Below are positions 17,403 to 26,571 of a stretch of 64,000 nucleotides of DNA, piece after piece. The notes under the pieces were generated by a model. The model had not been told where the DNA came from and did no database searches. It worked only from the letters and a program-made list of their open reading frames with translations. The translations under genes were made by a program, and so were the position numbers. The stretch covers positions 496,001 to 560,000 of the forward strand of contig NZ_JMTM01000017.1 in the NCBI RefSeq assembly GCF_001662485.1, given 5' to 3'. The stretch comes from Flavobacterium succinicans. GTDB lineage: Bacteria > Bacteroidota > Bacteroidia > Flavobacteriales > Flavobacteriaceae. Positions within the stretch are counted from its first letter, which is position 1. Each line of letters starts with the position of its first letter.

Positions 17403-19121
17403 ATGAGAATCAAAACCAAATTAAATCTAGGCGTAGGATTGCTATTTTGCTTAATCATTATCCTGTCATTGGTCAGTTCCTATTACGTTTTTTTGATAAA
17501 AAAAGACACTCAAAATATTTTAAAAGCCAACTATATCACTTTAGAATACTCTCGAAATATGCTAACGGCTTTGGATAAAATTACGCCTGATTCCGTGGGT
17601 GAAGTTGCCGTTTTTCAAAAGAATTTAGAGGCTCAAGTGGCTAATATTACAGAAAAAGGCGAGTTCGAAAAAACGATGCGACTCAAGCAAGGTTTTGCTT
17701 TTTTGAAACAAAATCTTCAGGATGAAAAGCTAAAAGCACAAATTCGAACCGATATTTATGATATTATGCAATTGAATATGAATGCCATCAAGGAAAAAGG
17801 AGCTATCGCCCAACAATCCGCCGAAAAAGCCAATTTTTGGATTGCAGTTGTGGGAACGCTGTGCTTTTTGATTGCCTTTAATTTGTTGGTCAACTTGCCC
17901 AATAATATTGCCAATCCCATCAAGGAACTTACAGCAAGTATTCAGCAAATCGCCAATAAAAACTATACTGAAAGGGTGCATTTTATGAATCATAACGAAT
18001 TTGGAGACCTAGCCAATTCCTTTAATACAATGGCCGAAAAATTGCAAGAATACCACAATAGCAATTTGTACAAATTGTCTTTTGAGAAAAAGCGTTTAGA
18101 GACCTTAATCAACAATATGCACGACCCAATTATAGGGTTAGACAATGAGGGTGTGATTTTGTTTATCAATGACGAAGCCATCAAAATTATGGGCTTGAAA
18201 CAAGAGGAGGTTGTCGGAAAGTCGGCTGAAAAATTGGGCTTGACGAATGATTTGATGCAATCTTTAATAGTAGATAAATCAGAAAATGAAAAAGCGCAAA
18301 TAATGAAGATTTTTGCCGATGATAAGGAAAGCTATTTTGAAAAAGAGATTGTAAAAATCACTATAAAACCAACTGGAGAAGATCAAGCCATAGCCATAGG
18401 CAATGTAATTATTTTGAGAAATATTACTTTTTTCAAAGAACTAGATTTTGCCAAAACCAATTTTATAGCCACCGTTTCCCACGAACTGAAAACGCCTATT
18501 GCTTCGATAAAAATGAGTTTGCAATTGTTAGAAAATGAAAGAACAGGCATTATTAATGAGGAACAAAAATACTTGGTAGATAGCATCAAGGAGGACAGTG
18601 ACCGTTTGTTGAAAATTACAGGTGAATTGTTGGAACTTTCACAAGTAGAAACAGGAAACATTCAGTTGAATATCGAAAAAAGCAATCCATACGAAATGGC
18701 ACAGTACGCCACAGAAGCCGTAAAAATGCAAGCAGAACAAAAGCAAATTGAACTAGTCATTGAAGCCGATGAAAACCTGCCAAGCATCAAAGCTGATAGC
18801 GAAAAAACCGTTTGGGTCTTGATTAATTTTTTGACCAATGCCATACGGTATTCCTCCGAAAAAAGCACGATTACCATACAGTTAAAAAACGAAAATCATC
18901 AAGTTGTTTTTTCGGTAATTGACAAAGGAAAAGGAATAGATGTGCGATACAAAAACAAAGTTTTCGATAAATATTTCCAAATTCCCGGAAGTCATAAAAC
19001 AGGAACAGGACTTGGATTGGCCATTTCAAAGGAGTTCATCGAGGCGCAAAACGGAACCATTGGCGTAAAAAGTGAACTCGGATTGGGTTGTACGTTTTAT
19101 TTCAAATTAGGGAGTGTTTAG
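17403..19121 (+). CDS. Membrane sensor histidine kinase (probable Kdp partner)
   Basis: A 572-aa kinase. It has transmembrane helices at about residues 9-30 and 145-168 flanking a small helical periplasmic domain, then HAMP (about 170-222) and PAS (about 228-345). The HisKA H-box is 'TVSHELKTPIASIKMS', and the HATPase has the N box 'LINFLTNAIRYSSE', G1 'DKGKGID' and G2 'GTGLGLAISKEF'. It lies 19 bases after the KdpD-like gene. The two together equal a split KdpD. It probably phosphorylates D52 of the sigma-54 regulator at 8189-9526. The stop codon abuts repeat family A copy 2. Confidence 0.93.
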   Translation: MRIKTKLNLGVGLLFCLIIILSLVSSYYVFLIKKDTQNILKANYITLEYSRNMLTALDKITPDSVGEVAVFQKNLEAQVANITEKGEFEKTMRLKQGFAFLKQNLQDEKLKAQIRTDIYDIMQLNMNAIKEKGAIAQQSAEKANFWIAVVGTLCFLIAFNLLVNLPNNIANPIKELTASIQQIANKNYTERVHFMNHNEFGDLANSFNTMAEKLQEYHNSNLYKLSFEKKRLETLINNMHDPIIGLDNEGVILFINDEAIKIMGLKQEEVVGKSAEKLGLTNDLMQSLIVDKSENEKAQIMKIFADDKESYFEKEIVKITIKPTGEDQAIAIGNVIILRNITFFKELDFAKTNFIATVSHELKTPIASIKMSLQLLENERTGIINEEQKYLVDSIKEDSDRLLKITGELLELSQVETGNIQLNIEKSNPYEMAQYATEAVKMQAEQKQIELVIEADENLPSIKADSEKTVWVLINFLTNAIRYSSEKSTITIQLKNENHQVVFSVIDKGKGIDVRYKNKVFDKYFQIPGSHKTGTGLGLAISKEFIEAQNGTIGVKSELGLGCTFYFKLGSV

Positions 19122-19203
19122 GAGCTAATCCTGCTGTCCACTGTATCTGTGTCGCTGAACCCCAGCGCCACAGGATGCCGTTCCCATCAGGGCTAGGGCA
19201 GTC
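19121..19203 (-). repeat. Dispersed repeat family A, copy 2 (inverted)
   Basis: Read on the minus strand it begins GCCCTAGCCCTGATGG and ends GGATTAGCTCC. The core hairpin TGTGGCGCTG/CAGCGACACA differs in sequence from the other copies but is again self-complementary. It starts at the last base of the histidine-kinase stop codon and fills the gap to the convergent DUF2809 gene. Confidence 0.85.
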
Positions 19204-19225
19204 GTTGCTTCGAGAAAGTTTAGGA

Positions 19226-19597
19226 TTAAGTCACAATTCTTTCGATATAAAATCGGTCTACAGCATACGCTAACCCAATACCTATCGTGTAGCAGAACAA
19301 ATCAATCCACAAAAAACCTTGTCCCAAGACATAATGTCCTAAAGTGGTTTCCCGAATCGCCACTAGTGCAGCGGCTGTACTAAGTTGTTGTATTTCTATT
19401 AAAAAGCAAAATAGTAAAGGAAGTCCAATTTGCCACGGTGTTTTGCTTTTCACAAACAGCCACCGAAAACCAAAATAGACCAATACGGCATACAAGATAT
19501 CGCCTACAAACAAGGGAATACCCACTATTTTTCGAGAAGTAATTCCCAAAACAATCGTAAGAAGGGCAAGAATAAAGTATACGAAACGAGGTTTCAT
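19226..19597 (-). CDS. DUF2809 family membrane protein
   Basis: A 123-aa protein with four predicted membrane helices. 'GITSRKIVGIPLFVGDILYAVLVYFGFRWL' and 'EIQQLSTAAALVAIRETTLGHYVLGQGFLWIDLFCYTIGI' are typical of DUF2809 proteins, a small inner-membrane family of unknown function. The frame starts from a TTG at 19609 that would overlap the sdaA stop; the ATG at 19597 gives the more usual N-terminus ('MKPRFVYFILAL') and avoids the overlap. It is co-oriented with sdaA and probably co-transcribed. Confidence 0.82.
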   Translation of the reverse strand: MKPRFVYFILALLTIVLGITSRKIVGIPLFVGDILYAVLVYFGFRWLFVKSKTPWQIGLPLLFCFLIEIQQLSTAAALVAIRETTLGHYVLGQGFLWIDLFCYTIGIGLAYAVDRFYIERIVT

Positions 19598-19602
19598 TTG
19601 TA

Positions 19603-21030
19603 TTAACAATCCGCCATATTAACCGCTATAGCCAATCCACCCTCTGAGGTTTCTTTGTACTTTGAGTTCATATCTTTGGCCGTTTGCCACATCGTATCAA
19701 TTACTTTATCTAAGGGAACTTTGGCGTTTTTAGAATCGGTTTCGAGTGCCAATTCCGCTGCGTTGATGGCTTTAATAGCACCCATCGTATTGCGCTCAAT
19801 ACACGGAATTTGAACCAAACCACCAATTGGGTCACAAGTTAAGCCCAAGTGGTGCTCCATCGCAATTTCGGCAGCCATTAATACTTGTGCTGGGGTTCCG
19901 CCCATTACTTCGCATAAAGCGCCCGCAGCCATAGCCGATGACACCCCAATTTCGGCTTGACAACCACCCATCGCGGCCGAGATAGTGGCTCCTTTTTTGA
20001 AAATACTTCCAATTTCGCCTGCTACCATCAAGAATTGTTTGATTTGTTTTTCGTCGGCTTGATGGTTTTCAATCACCATATAATACATCAATACGGCTGG
20101 AATAACGCCAGCACTTCCGTTGGTTGGCGCTGTTACTACGCGTCCCAAAGCGGCATTTACTTCATTTACCGCCAAGGCAAAACAGCTGACCCATTTTAGA
20201 ATTTGACGAAATTTCACCTCGGTTTTACGAATTTCTTCCAACCAAGATTGTGGGGAATCATAATTCGATAATCCAATTAAGTTTTGATGCATATCAAAGG
20301 CTCTTCTGCGGACATTAAGTCCACCAGGCAATATGCCTTCCGAATGACAGCCAATGTACATACATTCTAACATCGTGTGCCAAATGCGTAATAGCTCACT
20401 ATGCACTTCAGCTTCTGGTCGCATCGAAATCTCATTGGCATAGACAATTTCGGAGATGCTTTTGTTTTCTTTTTGGGTATAGTCTAGTAATTCTGCTGCA
20501 TTGTTGATAGGGAAGGGGAAAGCACATTTTATAGCGACTTTCTTTTTGGCATTGCTACGCTCTTCTTTTACCACAAATCCGCCTCCAATGGAATAAAAAG
20601 TGGAAGTATATTCGGTTTCATTTTCAAAAAAAGCAGTAAAGGTTAATCCATTAGCGTGGAAAGGAAGAAACTCTTTATGAAAAACAATGTCTTGTAAAAT
20701 ATAAAAAGGAAGGGCTTTCTCGTTGCCCAATTGAATCAAATGATTGTTTTCAATAGCTTTGATGATGCCGTCAATATCTTGTACTGGAATGTACTCTGGG
20801 TCTTGACCACTTAAACCTAGCATCACGGCCAAATCGGTGGCGTGTCCTTTTCCTGTCAAAGACAACGAACCGTACAAATCTACTTTTACTCTAGTGATAC
20901 TTTCCAAATCAAAATCCAGACGTAATTCTTCAAGGAAACGTTCGGCAGCACGCCAAGGCCCTAAGGTGTGAGAACTTGATGGCCCTACGCCAATCTTTAA
21001 CATATCGAAAACAGAAATGCATTCTTCCAT
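19603..21030 (-). CDS. sdaA: L-serine ammonia-lyase
   Basis: A single-chain, iron-sulphur L-serine dehydratase (475 aa) converting serine to pyruvate and ammonia. The beta domain begins at '[24 protein letters not shown]'. The alpha domain has '[16 protein letters not shown]', '[14 protein letters not shown]' and '[22 protein letters not shown]', containing the conserved cysteines that ligate the 4Fe-4S cluster. The length agrees with other fused SdaA proteins (about 455-475). The frame runs back to 21072, but the ATG at 21030 ('[11 protein letters not shown]') fits the family. Confidence 0.96.
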   Translation of the reverse strand: MEECISVFDMLKIGVGPSSSHTLGPWRAAERFLEELRLDFDLESITRVKVDLYGSLSLTGKGHATDLAVMLGLSGQDPEYIPVQDIDGIIKAIENNHLIQLGNEKALPFYILQDIVFHKEFLPFHANGLTFTAFFENETEYTSTFYSIGGGFVVKEERSNAKKKVAIKCAFPFPINNAAELLDYTQKENKSISEIVYANEISMRPEAEVHSELLRIWHTMLECMYIGCHSEGILPGGLNVRRRAFDMHQNLIGLSNYDSPQSWLEEIRKTEVKFRQILKWVSCFALAVNEVNAALGRVVTAPTNGSAGVIPAVLMYYMVIENHQADEKQIKQFLMVAGEIGSIFKKGATISAAMGGCQAEIGVSSAMAAGALCEVMGGTPAQVLMAAEIAMEHHLGLTCDPIGGLVQIPCIERNTMGAIKAINAAELALETDSKNAKVPLDKVIDTMWQTAKDMNSKYKETSEGGLAIAVNMADC

Positions 21031-21313
21031 AAGTATAGAGTAAAATTTGTAAAACAAAGATATAGGAATCAATGTTAAATCTGCAAAATTTTATACTGAA
21101 ATAAGTGTTCAATTATTGAATTCTTTTTAAATGTGAATCAAATTAATTATTTATTAATATTCAGTTAAATCGGTGAACTGTTTAATGAGATAGCTGTTTC
21201 AATATCGGTGATCTTTCTCGGCCTCCTTACGAGTTTAAAGGTAATTTTAATGCAAATTCGAAAGGGGAAAATAATTTAAATTGATATATTTACTTTTATA
21301 AAATAAACAACAC

Positions 21314-22384
21314 ATGGAAGAGCAGCATTCAGATTTTAAAGAAAATAAATTCGAAAAAATAACCGATATCATCATCCGATTGGGGATGCTTTTTTTAATT
21401 GTGTTTTGGTGTTTTTCTATTTTAAAGCCGTTTATATTGTTATTAATTTGGGCAGTGGTTATCGCTATTGCAATGTATCCCATTTATTTATCGGCGGTAA
21501 AATTGTTTAGAGGTAGAACCAAAACGCCTATCGTTTTGTTGACCCTTTTACTTTTGAGTTTAATAATTATACCTAGTATTTTGGTAACCGAATCACTCTA
21601 TGAAGGTATCCGCTATTTGACCTTAAATTATCAAGCTGGAGAACCAATCATTCCGCCACCCAATGAAACTACAGCCAATTGGCCTTCTTTTACTAGACCT
21701 ATTGTAGAGATTTGGCAGCATGCTTCGGATAATCTTCAAGAAACGGTATTGAAATATTCTGAGGAAGTGACAACAGTTGGCTCTTGGATATTATCTGCCT
21801 TTGCGGGCATTGGAAAAGGAATTTTACAATTTAATTTATCTATTATCATAGCAGGATTTTTATTGGCTTTTTCAGAAAATTTAAAAGTCATTTCTAGTAA
21901 AGTATTCTATAAATTGGCGGGAGAAAACGGGGAGCATTTTTCCACTATTACTGTCACGACCATTCAAAATGTGGTCAAAGGATTCTTAGGAGTTGCCGTA
22001 ATACAAGCGGTTATGGCTGGTATCGGCTTTTTTGTTGCGGGTGTGCCATTTGCTGGTTTATGGTCAGTGGCTTGTTTGGTTTTGGCGGTGGTTCAAATTG
22101 GAATAGGACCTATCGCAATTCCAGTTGCCATTTATATGTTTTCGGTATCAGATACTACCACGGCAACTTTATTATCGATTTGGTTATTGATTACGCTTTT
22201 GGCAGACAATGTGCTTAAACCTATTTTGTTGGGTAAAAATGCACCAGTTCCAATGCCTGTGGTTTTTTTAGGTGCGATTGGTGGTTTTATGTTGAGTGGT
22301 TTTTTAGGGCTTTTTTTAGGCGCAGTGATTCTGACTATTGGTTATAAATTATTTTTGGTTTGGTTAGATACCGAAAATCAATAA
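21314..22384 (+). CDS. AI-2E family transporter (PerM-like)
   Basis: A 356-aa inner-membrane protein with about eight hydrophobic segments: two tight pairs in the first 100 residues, a soluble stretch with 'VVKGFLGVAVIQAVMAGIGFFVAGVP', and four more toward the C-terminus. 'VQIGIGPIAIPVAIYMF' and 'ADNVLKPILLGKNAPVPMPVVFLGAIGGF' match the conserved C-terminal signature of the AI-2E/PerM family. Members export small molecules or exchange ions; the substrate here is unknown. It is convergent with the PPK2 gene, with one shared hairpin between them. Confidence 0.93.
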   Translation: MEEQHSDFKENKFEKITDIIIRLGMLFLIVFWCFSILKPFILLLIWAVVIAIAMYPIYLSAVKLFRGRTKTPIVLLTLLLLSLIIIPSILVTESLYEGIRYLTLNYQAGEPIIPPPNETTANWPSFTRPIVEIWQHASDNLQETVLKYSEEVTTVGSWILSAFAGIGKGILQFNLSIIIAGFLLAFSENLKVISSKVFYKLAGENGEHFSTITVTTIQNVVKGFLGVAVIQAVMAGIGFFVAGVPFAGLWSVACLVLAVVQIGIGPIAIPVAIYMFSVSDTTTATLLSIWLLITLLADNVLKPILLGKNAPVPMPVVFLGAIGGFMLSGFLGLFLGAVILTIGYKLFLVWLDTENQ

Positions 22385-22426
22385 AAAAAAATCCTTTGCC
22401 AAGACAGTTATCGGACTTGGCAAAGG
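22383..22426 (-). terminator. Terminator for the PPK2 gene (possibly bidirectional)
   Basis: A perfect 11-bp stem (CCTTTGCCAAG with CTTGGCAAAGG, 22393-22403 and 22416-22426) followed on the minus strand by an unbroken run of U's. It lies between two convergent genes and may also stop the plus-strand transporter transcript, though the T-run on that side is weak. Confidence 0.8.
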
Positions 22427-22435
22427 AACTTCAAT

Positions 22436-23377
22436 TTATTCTTCTAGCAAAGCCTTTCTAATTTCTTGCAATTCGGCTACTTTTTCTGGACTTACTCTAG
22501 GGTATTCTAATCCCATTTCATCCAAAGCATTGATAATGGCCGAAGCAATGACAATACGCGCATACGATTTATTATCTGCAGGCACCACATACCATGGAGC
22601 GTGCGTGGTGGTTGTTTTTTGAATCAAATCTTGATAGGCATTCATATAGTCGTCCCAAAAAACTCTTTCTTTGGCATCGGATGTACTGAATTTCCAGTTT
22701 TTATCTTGGTCGTCAATGCGTTCTATGAAACGTTTTTTTTGTTCTTCTTTGGATACATTCAAGAAAAATTTAATCACGATAGTTCCATTACGATTCAGGT
22801 ATTTTTCAAAATTGCGAATGTCTTCAAAACGTTCCTCCCAAATCGATTCTGTAACCAATTCTTGTGGAAGTTTTTGAGCTTTCAGAATTTGTTCATGCAC
22901 ACGAACGACCAATACTTCTTCATAATACGAACGATTGAAAATACCAATTCGACCTCGTTCAGGTAAATGTTTTTGGCAACGCCAAAGAAAATCATGGTCC
23001 AATTCTTCGGAACTTGGTGCTTTGAAAGAAGAGACTTGACACCCTTGTGGATTCACGCCCGAAAGTACATGCTTGATGGCGCCATCTTTTCCAGCGGCAT
23101 CCATCGCTTGAAAAATGAGTAATAACGACCATTTGTCCTGCGCATATAGAATTTCTTGCATATCAGCCAAAGCGTCGACACCAAGAGCTAATATTTTAGC
23201 CAATTTTTTGTTACTAATATCAACCACCATATCGGTTTTGTATTCCGATAGTTGAAAAGGAGCTTCTTCAGGCACTTTAAATTGAGCTGAAAATTGTTTG
23301 GCTCTTTCGATTCGTTCTTTTGGATTTAATTTTTCAAAAAGGAGCTTCTTTTTCTTTGGTTTTTCTTCTTTGCTCAT
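22436..23377 (-). CDS. Polyphosphate kinase 2 family phosphotransferase
   Basis: A 313-aa PPK2-family enzyme that uses polyphosphate to phosphorylate nucleotides. The Walker A-like 'AMDAAGKDGAIKHVLSGVNPQG' begins at residue 91, and the lid/Walker B region has 'RIGIFNRSYYEEVLVVRVH'. 'FLNVSKEEQKKRFIERIDDQDKNWKFS' is also conserved in the family. The short single-domain form with a charged N-terminal extension fits the nucleotide-phosphorylating (class I/III) members; ADP or AMP specificity is not resolved. It is monocistronic with its own terminator. Confidence 0.95.
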   Translation of the reverse strand: MSKEEKPKKKKLLFEKLNPKERIERAKQFSAQFKVPEEAPFQLSEYKTDMVVDISNKKLAKILALGVDALADMQEILYAQDKWSLLLIFQAMDAAGKDGAIKHVLSGVNPQGCQVSSFKAPSSEELDHDFLWRCQKHLPERGRIGIFNRSYYEEVLVVRVHEQILKAQKLPQELVTESIWEERFEDIRNFEKYLNRNGTIVIKFFLNVSKEEQKKRFIERIDDQDKNWKFSTSDAKERVFWDDYMNAYQDLIQKTTTTHAPWYVVPADNKSYARIVIASAIINALDEMGLEYPRVSPEKVAELQEIRKALLEE

Positions 23378-23606
23378 GAATGTCTGATTTTGGAAAGTTT
23401 TTTAAGTGGCAGTTTTTCAATGGTTTCACTCAAATTTACTTTTTTTATTTGTTGTGTGAAAATAAATGTATGTTGATTATTGTTCATTGTAATTTTTTTA
23501 AATATTGAGCACTAGTATTCTTTTATAGATTTCTAATTTAAAAGGTGTTCAAATTTGAGTGATGAGTTAGTTGGTAATTTATTTAGGTCAATACCATAGG
23601 TTTCCC

Positions 23607-23614
23607 TATTTTTG
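23607..23614 (+). promoter_or_regulatory. Bacteroidetes -7 box (TATTTTTG) of the M14 peptidase gene
   Basis: TATTTTTG matches TAnnTTTG and ends 23 bases before the ATG at 23638, a normal distance for a short leader. No clear TTG at -33 was found. Confidence 0.5.
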
Positions 23615-23637
23615 AATTCTAATTAACCAAAACTAGT

Positions 23638-26139
23638 ATGAAGAAACTAATTCTATCTTTATTTTTAGCCAGTACTGTTTGGGTTTCGGCCCAAGTAAAA
23701 AGTCCTTCTCAGTTCATTCCTGATTATGGTCAACACATTACTTTTTACCATCAAGTTGAAGATTATTTTGAGCATTTGGTAGCGCAAACGCCCTACATCA
23801 AACCGTATAGATACGGCCAAACGGCGGAGCACCGCAACTTGAATGTGTATTTTATCTCTACTCCTGAGAATTTAGCGAATTTGGAGCAAATCCGATTGAA
23901 CAATTTAGCTTCCATTGGTATGGCACCCAATCAATCCAAAACGGTAGGGGATAAATTAATTGTTTGGTTGAGTTTCAACGTTCACGGAAACGAATGGGCG
24001 GGAACCGAAAGTGCTTTGACTGTTGCCTACGAATTGACCAATCCAGAGAATAAAACGACCAAAGAATGGTTGAAAAATACTGTGGTAATTCTTGACCCTT
24101 GTGTGAATCCTGATGGGTATTCAAGATACGGAAATTGGTTGCATGAAATCGCTGGAAAACAAACACATCCGGGTATTACCGATAGAGAGCACATGGAAGA
24201 ATGGCCTGGTGGACGCTACAATCACTATCTTTTTGATTTGAATAGAGATTGGGCTTGGCAAACCCAAAAAGAAAGCCAGCAACGTATTGCTTTGTACAAC
24301 CAATGGATGCCGCAAGTGCATACAGACGTTCACGAGCAAGGCTATAATTCACCTTACTTTTTTCCACCTTCTGCGGAGCCTTTGCATGAGTTTATTGAGC
24401 CGTATCAAAAAGATTTTCATGCTTTGTTAGGAAAAAACATATCGGCTAAATTCGATGCTCAAAATTGGTTGTACAACACTAGCGAGCGTTTCGATTTGTT
24501 TTACCCAAGTTATGGAGATACGTATCCAACGTACAACGGTGCTGTAGGAATGACAATAGAGCAAGGCGGAATTGGTGCTGGAAGAGATGTGATGCTGGAA
24601 AACGGCGCGAATCTCACCATCAAAGACCGTTTGACACATCACGCAACAACGGTTTTAACGATAGTGGAATCGGCTGCTTCTCAAGTGGAACCTTTGTTGA
24701 AAGGATTTAGAGGGTTTATGAATACTTCTAGAAAAACCATGAAAGGGAAGTATGCAACTTATGTAATGAAAAGCAATCCTAAATTAGAGCAATTGGCCGA
24801 TTTGTTGCAAAAAAACAAAATCGAATTTTCGTATGCCGATGCCAAACAATCAGCAAGTGGTTTTAATTACCAAACGAAAAAAGAGAACAGCTTTACCATC
24901 GAGCCTAATGATATGATTGTAAAAGTAGACCAACAAAAAGCCGTTTTTGCTCAAATTTTGTTCGAACCCAATCACAAACTGAATGATAGTTTGTCTTATG
25001 ACATTACGGCTTGGGCGTTGCCATTGGCGTATGGTGTAGAAGGGTATGCTTTGAAAAATGCTATCAATATCAAAACAAAACCTGCGATAGAAACGACTTC
25101 ATCTTCTATACCCAGTTCAGTGTATGCGTTTCATATTCCTTGGAACAACCGTATTTCGGCTCAAGTGGTAGCATTATTACACCAAAGAGGCATCAAAGTA
25201 CGTTCAGCGATGAAACAAGCTATTTTTGGAAGTACTACTGTAGCACCTGGGGGGATAATCGTGAGCAAAGGCGATAACCCAAAGGTGGTTGATTTTGAAA
25301 AAGTAGTGGGTGAAATCGTTAAAAAGAAATCGGATTTTTCTATGCTGTCTTCTGGGTATTCAAAAAATGCTAGAGATTTAGGAGGAGAAAACTTCCCGTT
25401 GTTGACAGCTCCTAAAATCTTATTTTTATCAGGACGAGGAGTTAATTCAACTGATTTTGGATCGGTTTGGTTTTATTTAGAAGAGACCATTGGCTATCCT
25501 GTAAGCATTGTAGATGTGGATCGTTTCCGAAGAGTGAAATTGCAAGAATTCAACACCTTGATTTTGGCAGATGGCAATTATGATTTCTCTGATGGGGAAC
25601 AAAAACACATCAACGAATGGGTGAGTAGTGGTGGAAAAATCATTGCTATGAACGGAGCTTTGGATATTTTTGATGGGAAAGATGGTTTTGCATTAAATGC
25701 TCACGCGACCGATGATGACAAGCAAAAAGCAGAAAAAACCGCTAAAGAAAAAGAATTGAAAAAACGATTCTTAGATTCAGCGAACGAAGAGCGTCGTTCC
25801 ATGTCGGATGCTATACCAGGTGCGATTATCGAAAATGTATTGGATGTTACTCATCCGATGGCATTTGGTTTAGGTAAAAAATATTTCAGTTTAAAAACCG
25901 ATAGCCGTCATTATGCTTTATTGAAAAACGCTTCAAATATCGCGTATGTTCCTAAAGGCTACAAAAGCTATGGTTTCGTAGGTCACGAAATTGGTAAAGA
26001 ATTACCCGAAACGGTAAATTTCGCCATAGACTACAAAGGGTCTGGAAAAGTGATTTATATGGTAGATAACCCATTGTTTAGAGCTTTTTGGGAAAACGGA
26101 AATTTACTCTTTAGCAATGCTTTGTTCTTGGTGAACTAA
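23638..26139 (+). CDS. Secreted M14-family zinc carboxypeptidase
   Basis: An 833-aa exported metallopeptidase. It has a signal peptide at residues 1-19 ('LASTVWVSA-QV'). The M14 domain has the zinc ligands H116 and E119 in 'NVHGNEWAGTES', 'DPCVNPDGYSRY', and the third ligand in 'QVHTDVHEQG'. The catalytic glutamate is probably in 'VGMTIEQGG'. The C-terminal third ('APKILFLSGRGVNSTDFGSVWFYLEE', 'LILADGNYDFSDGEQKHINEWVSSGGKIIAMNG') resembles a class I glutamine-amidotransferase-like fold, as in other large Bacteroidetes M14 proteins. It probably degrades peptides in the periplasm or outside the cell. A strong terminator follows. Confidence 0.94.
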   Translation: MKKLILSLFLASTVWVSAQVKSPSQFIPDYGQHITFYHQVEDYFEHLVAQTPYIKPYRYGQTAEHRNLNVYFISTPENLANLEQIRLNNLASIGMAPNQSKTVGDKLIVWLSFNVHGNEWAGTESALTVAYELTNPENKTTKEWLKNTVVILDPCVNPDGYSRYGNWLHEIAGKQTHPGITDREHMEEWPGGRYNHYLFDLNRDWAWQTQKESQQRIALYNQWMPQVHTDVHEQGYNSPYFFPPSAEPLHEFIEPYQKDFHALLGKNISAKFDAQNWLYNTSERFDLFYPSYGDTYPTYNGAVGMTIEQGGIGAGRDVMLENGANLTIKDRLTHHATTVLTIVESAASQVEPLLKGFRGFMNTSRKTMKGKYATYVMKSNPKLEQLADLLQKNKIEFSYADAKQSASGFNYQTKKENSFTIEPNDMIVKVDQQKAVFAQILFEPNHKLNDSLSYDITAWALPLAYGVEGYALKNAINIKTKPAIETTSSSIPSSVYAFHIPWNNRISAQVVALLHQRGIKVRSAMKQAIFGSTTVAPGGIIVSKGDNPKVVDFEKVVGEIVKKKSDFSMLSSGYSKNARDLGGENFPLLTAPKILFLSGRGVNSTDFGSVWFYLEETIGYPVSIVDVDRFRRVKLQEFNTLILADGNYDFSDGEQKHINEWVSSGGKIIAMNGALDIFDGKDGFALNAHATDDDKQKAEKTAKEKELKKRFLDSANEERRSMSDAIPGAIIENVLDVTHPMAFGLGKKYFSLKTDSRHYALLKNASNIAYVPKGYKSYGFVGHEIGKELPETVNFAIDYKGSGKVIYMVDNPLFRAFWENGNLLFSNALFLVN

Positions 26140-26160
26140 CCGTCTAATAATGAAACTACA

Positions 26161-26190
26161 AAGCGCGATTCTTAGGATCGCGCTTTTTTT
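26161..26190 (+). terminator. Rho-independent terminator of the M14 peptidase gene
   Basis: A GC-rich 9-bp stem AAGCGCGAT/ATCGCGCTT with a TCTTAGG loop and a seven-T tail, beginning 22 bases after the stop codon. Confidence 0.9.
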
Positions 26191-26202
26191 ATGGTTATTT
26201 TT

Positions 26203-26537
26203 TTGACACAGATTACACAGATTTTCACAGATTAAAGATTAGAAAAGCTTTGCGTCCCTTGCGTAAACCTTTGCGAACTTTGCGGTTAAGGTTTTGACAC
26301 AGATTACACAGATTTACACAGATTTTTAAAAAAAACCTTGCGACCCTTGCGTAACCCTTTGCGCTCATTGCGGTTAAGCTTGTAGACACAGATTTTCACA
26401 GATTAAAAGGTAAAAAACTATGCGTTCCTTTTTACTAAGCTATAATACACTACAACTTATATGAATCTTATATGTTTTAAAAAGCCGTTTAATTATTTGC
26501 GACCCTTGCGTAACCCTTTTGCGAACTTTGCGGTTAA
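26203..26537 (+). repeat. Alternating intergenic repeat array (family C)
   Basis: Two modules alternate through about 330 bases: GACACAGATTACACAGATT-like units (at about 26205, 26296 and 26394) and GCGACCCTTGCGTAACCCTTTGCG-like units (about 26250, 26338 and 26499). No coding potential is visible. Similar modules are frequent between Bacteroidetes genes (from memory). It occupies most of the gap between the M14 gene and tamL. Confidence 0.8.
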
Positions 26538-26571
26538 ATTTTGTTAAGTTTTTCCAGCTTTTCAACAAACA

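Noticed and set aside
26203..26537. CRISPR-like array
   Set aside because: Repeat units differ in sequence, alternate between two modules, lack uniform spacers and have no cas genes nearby.
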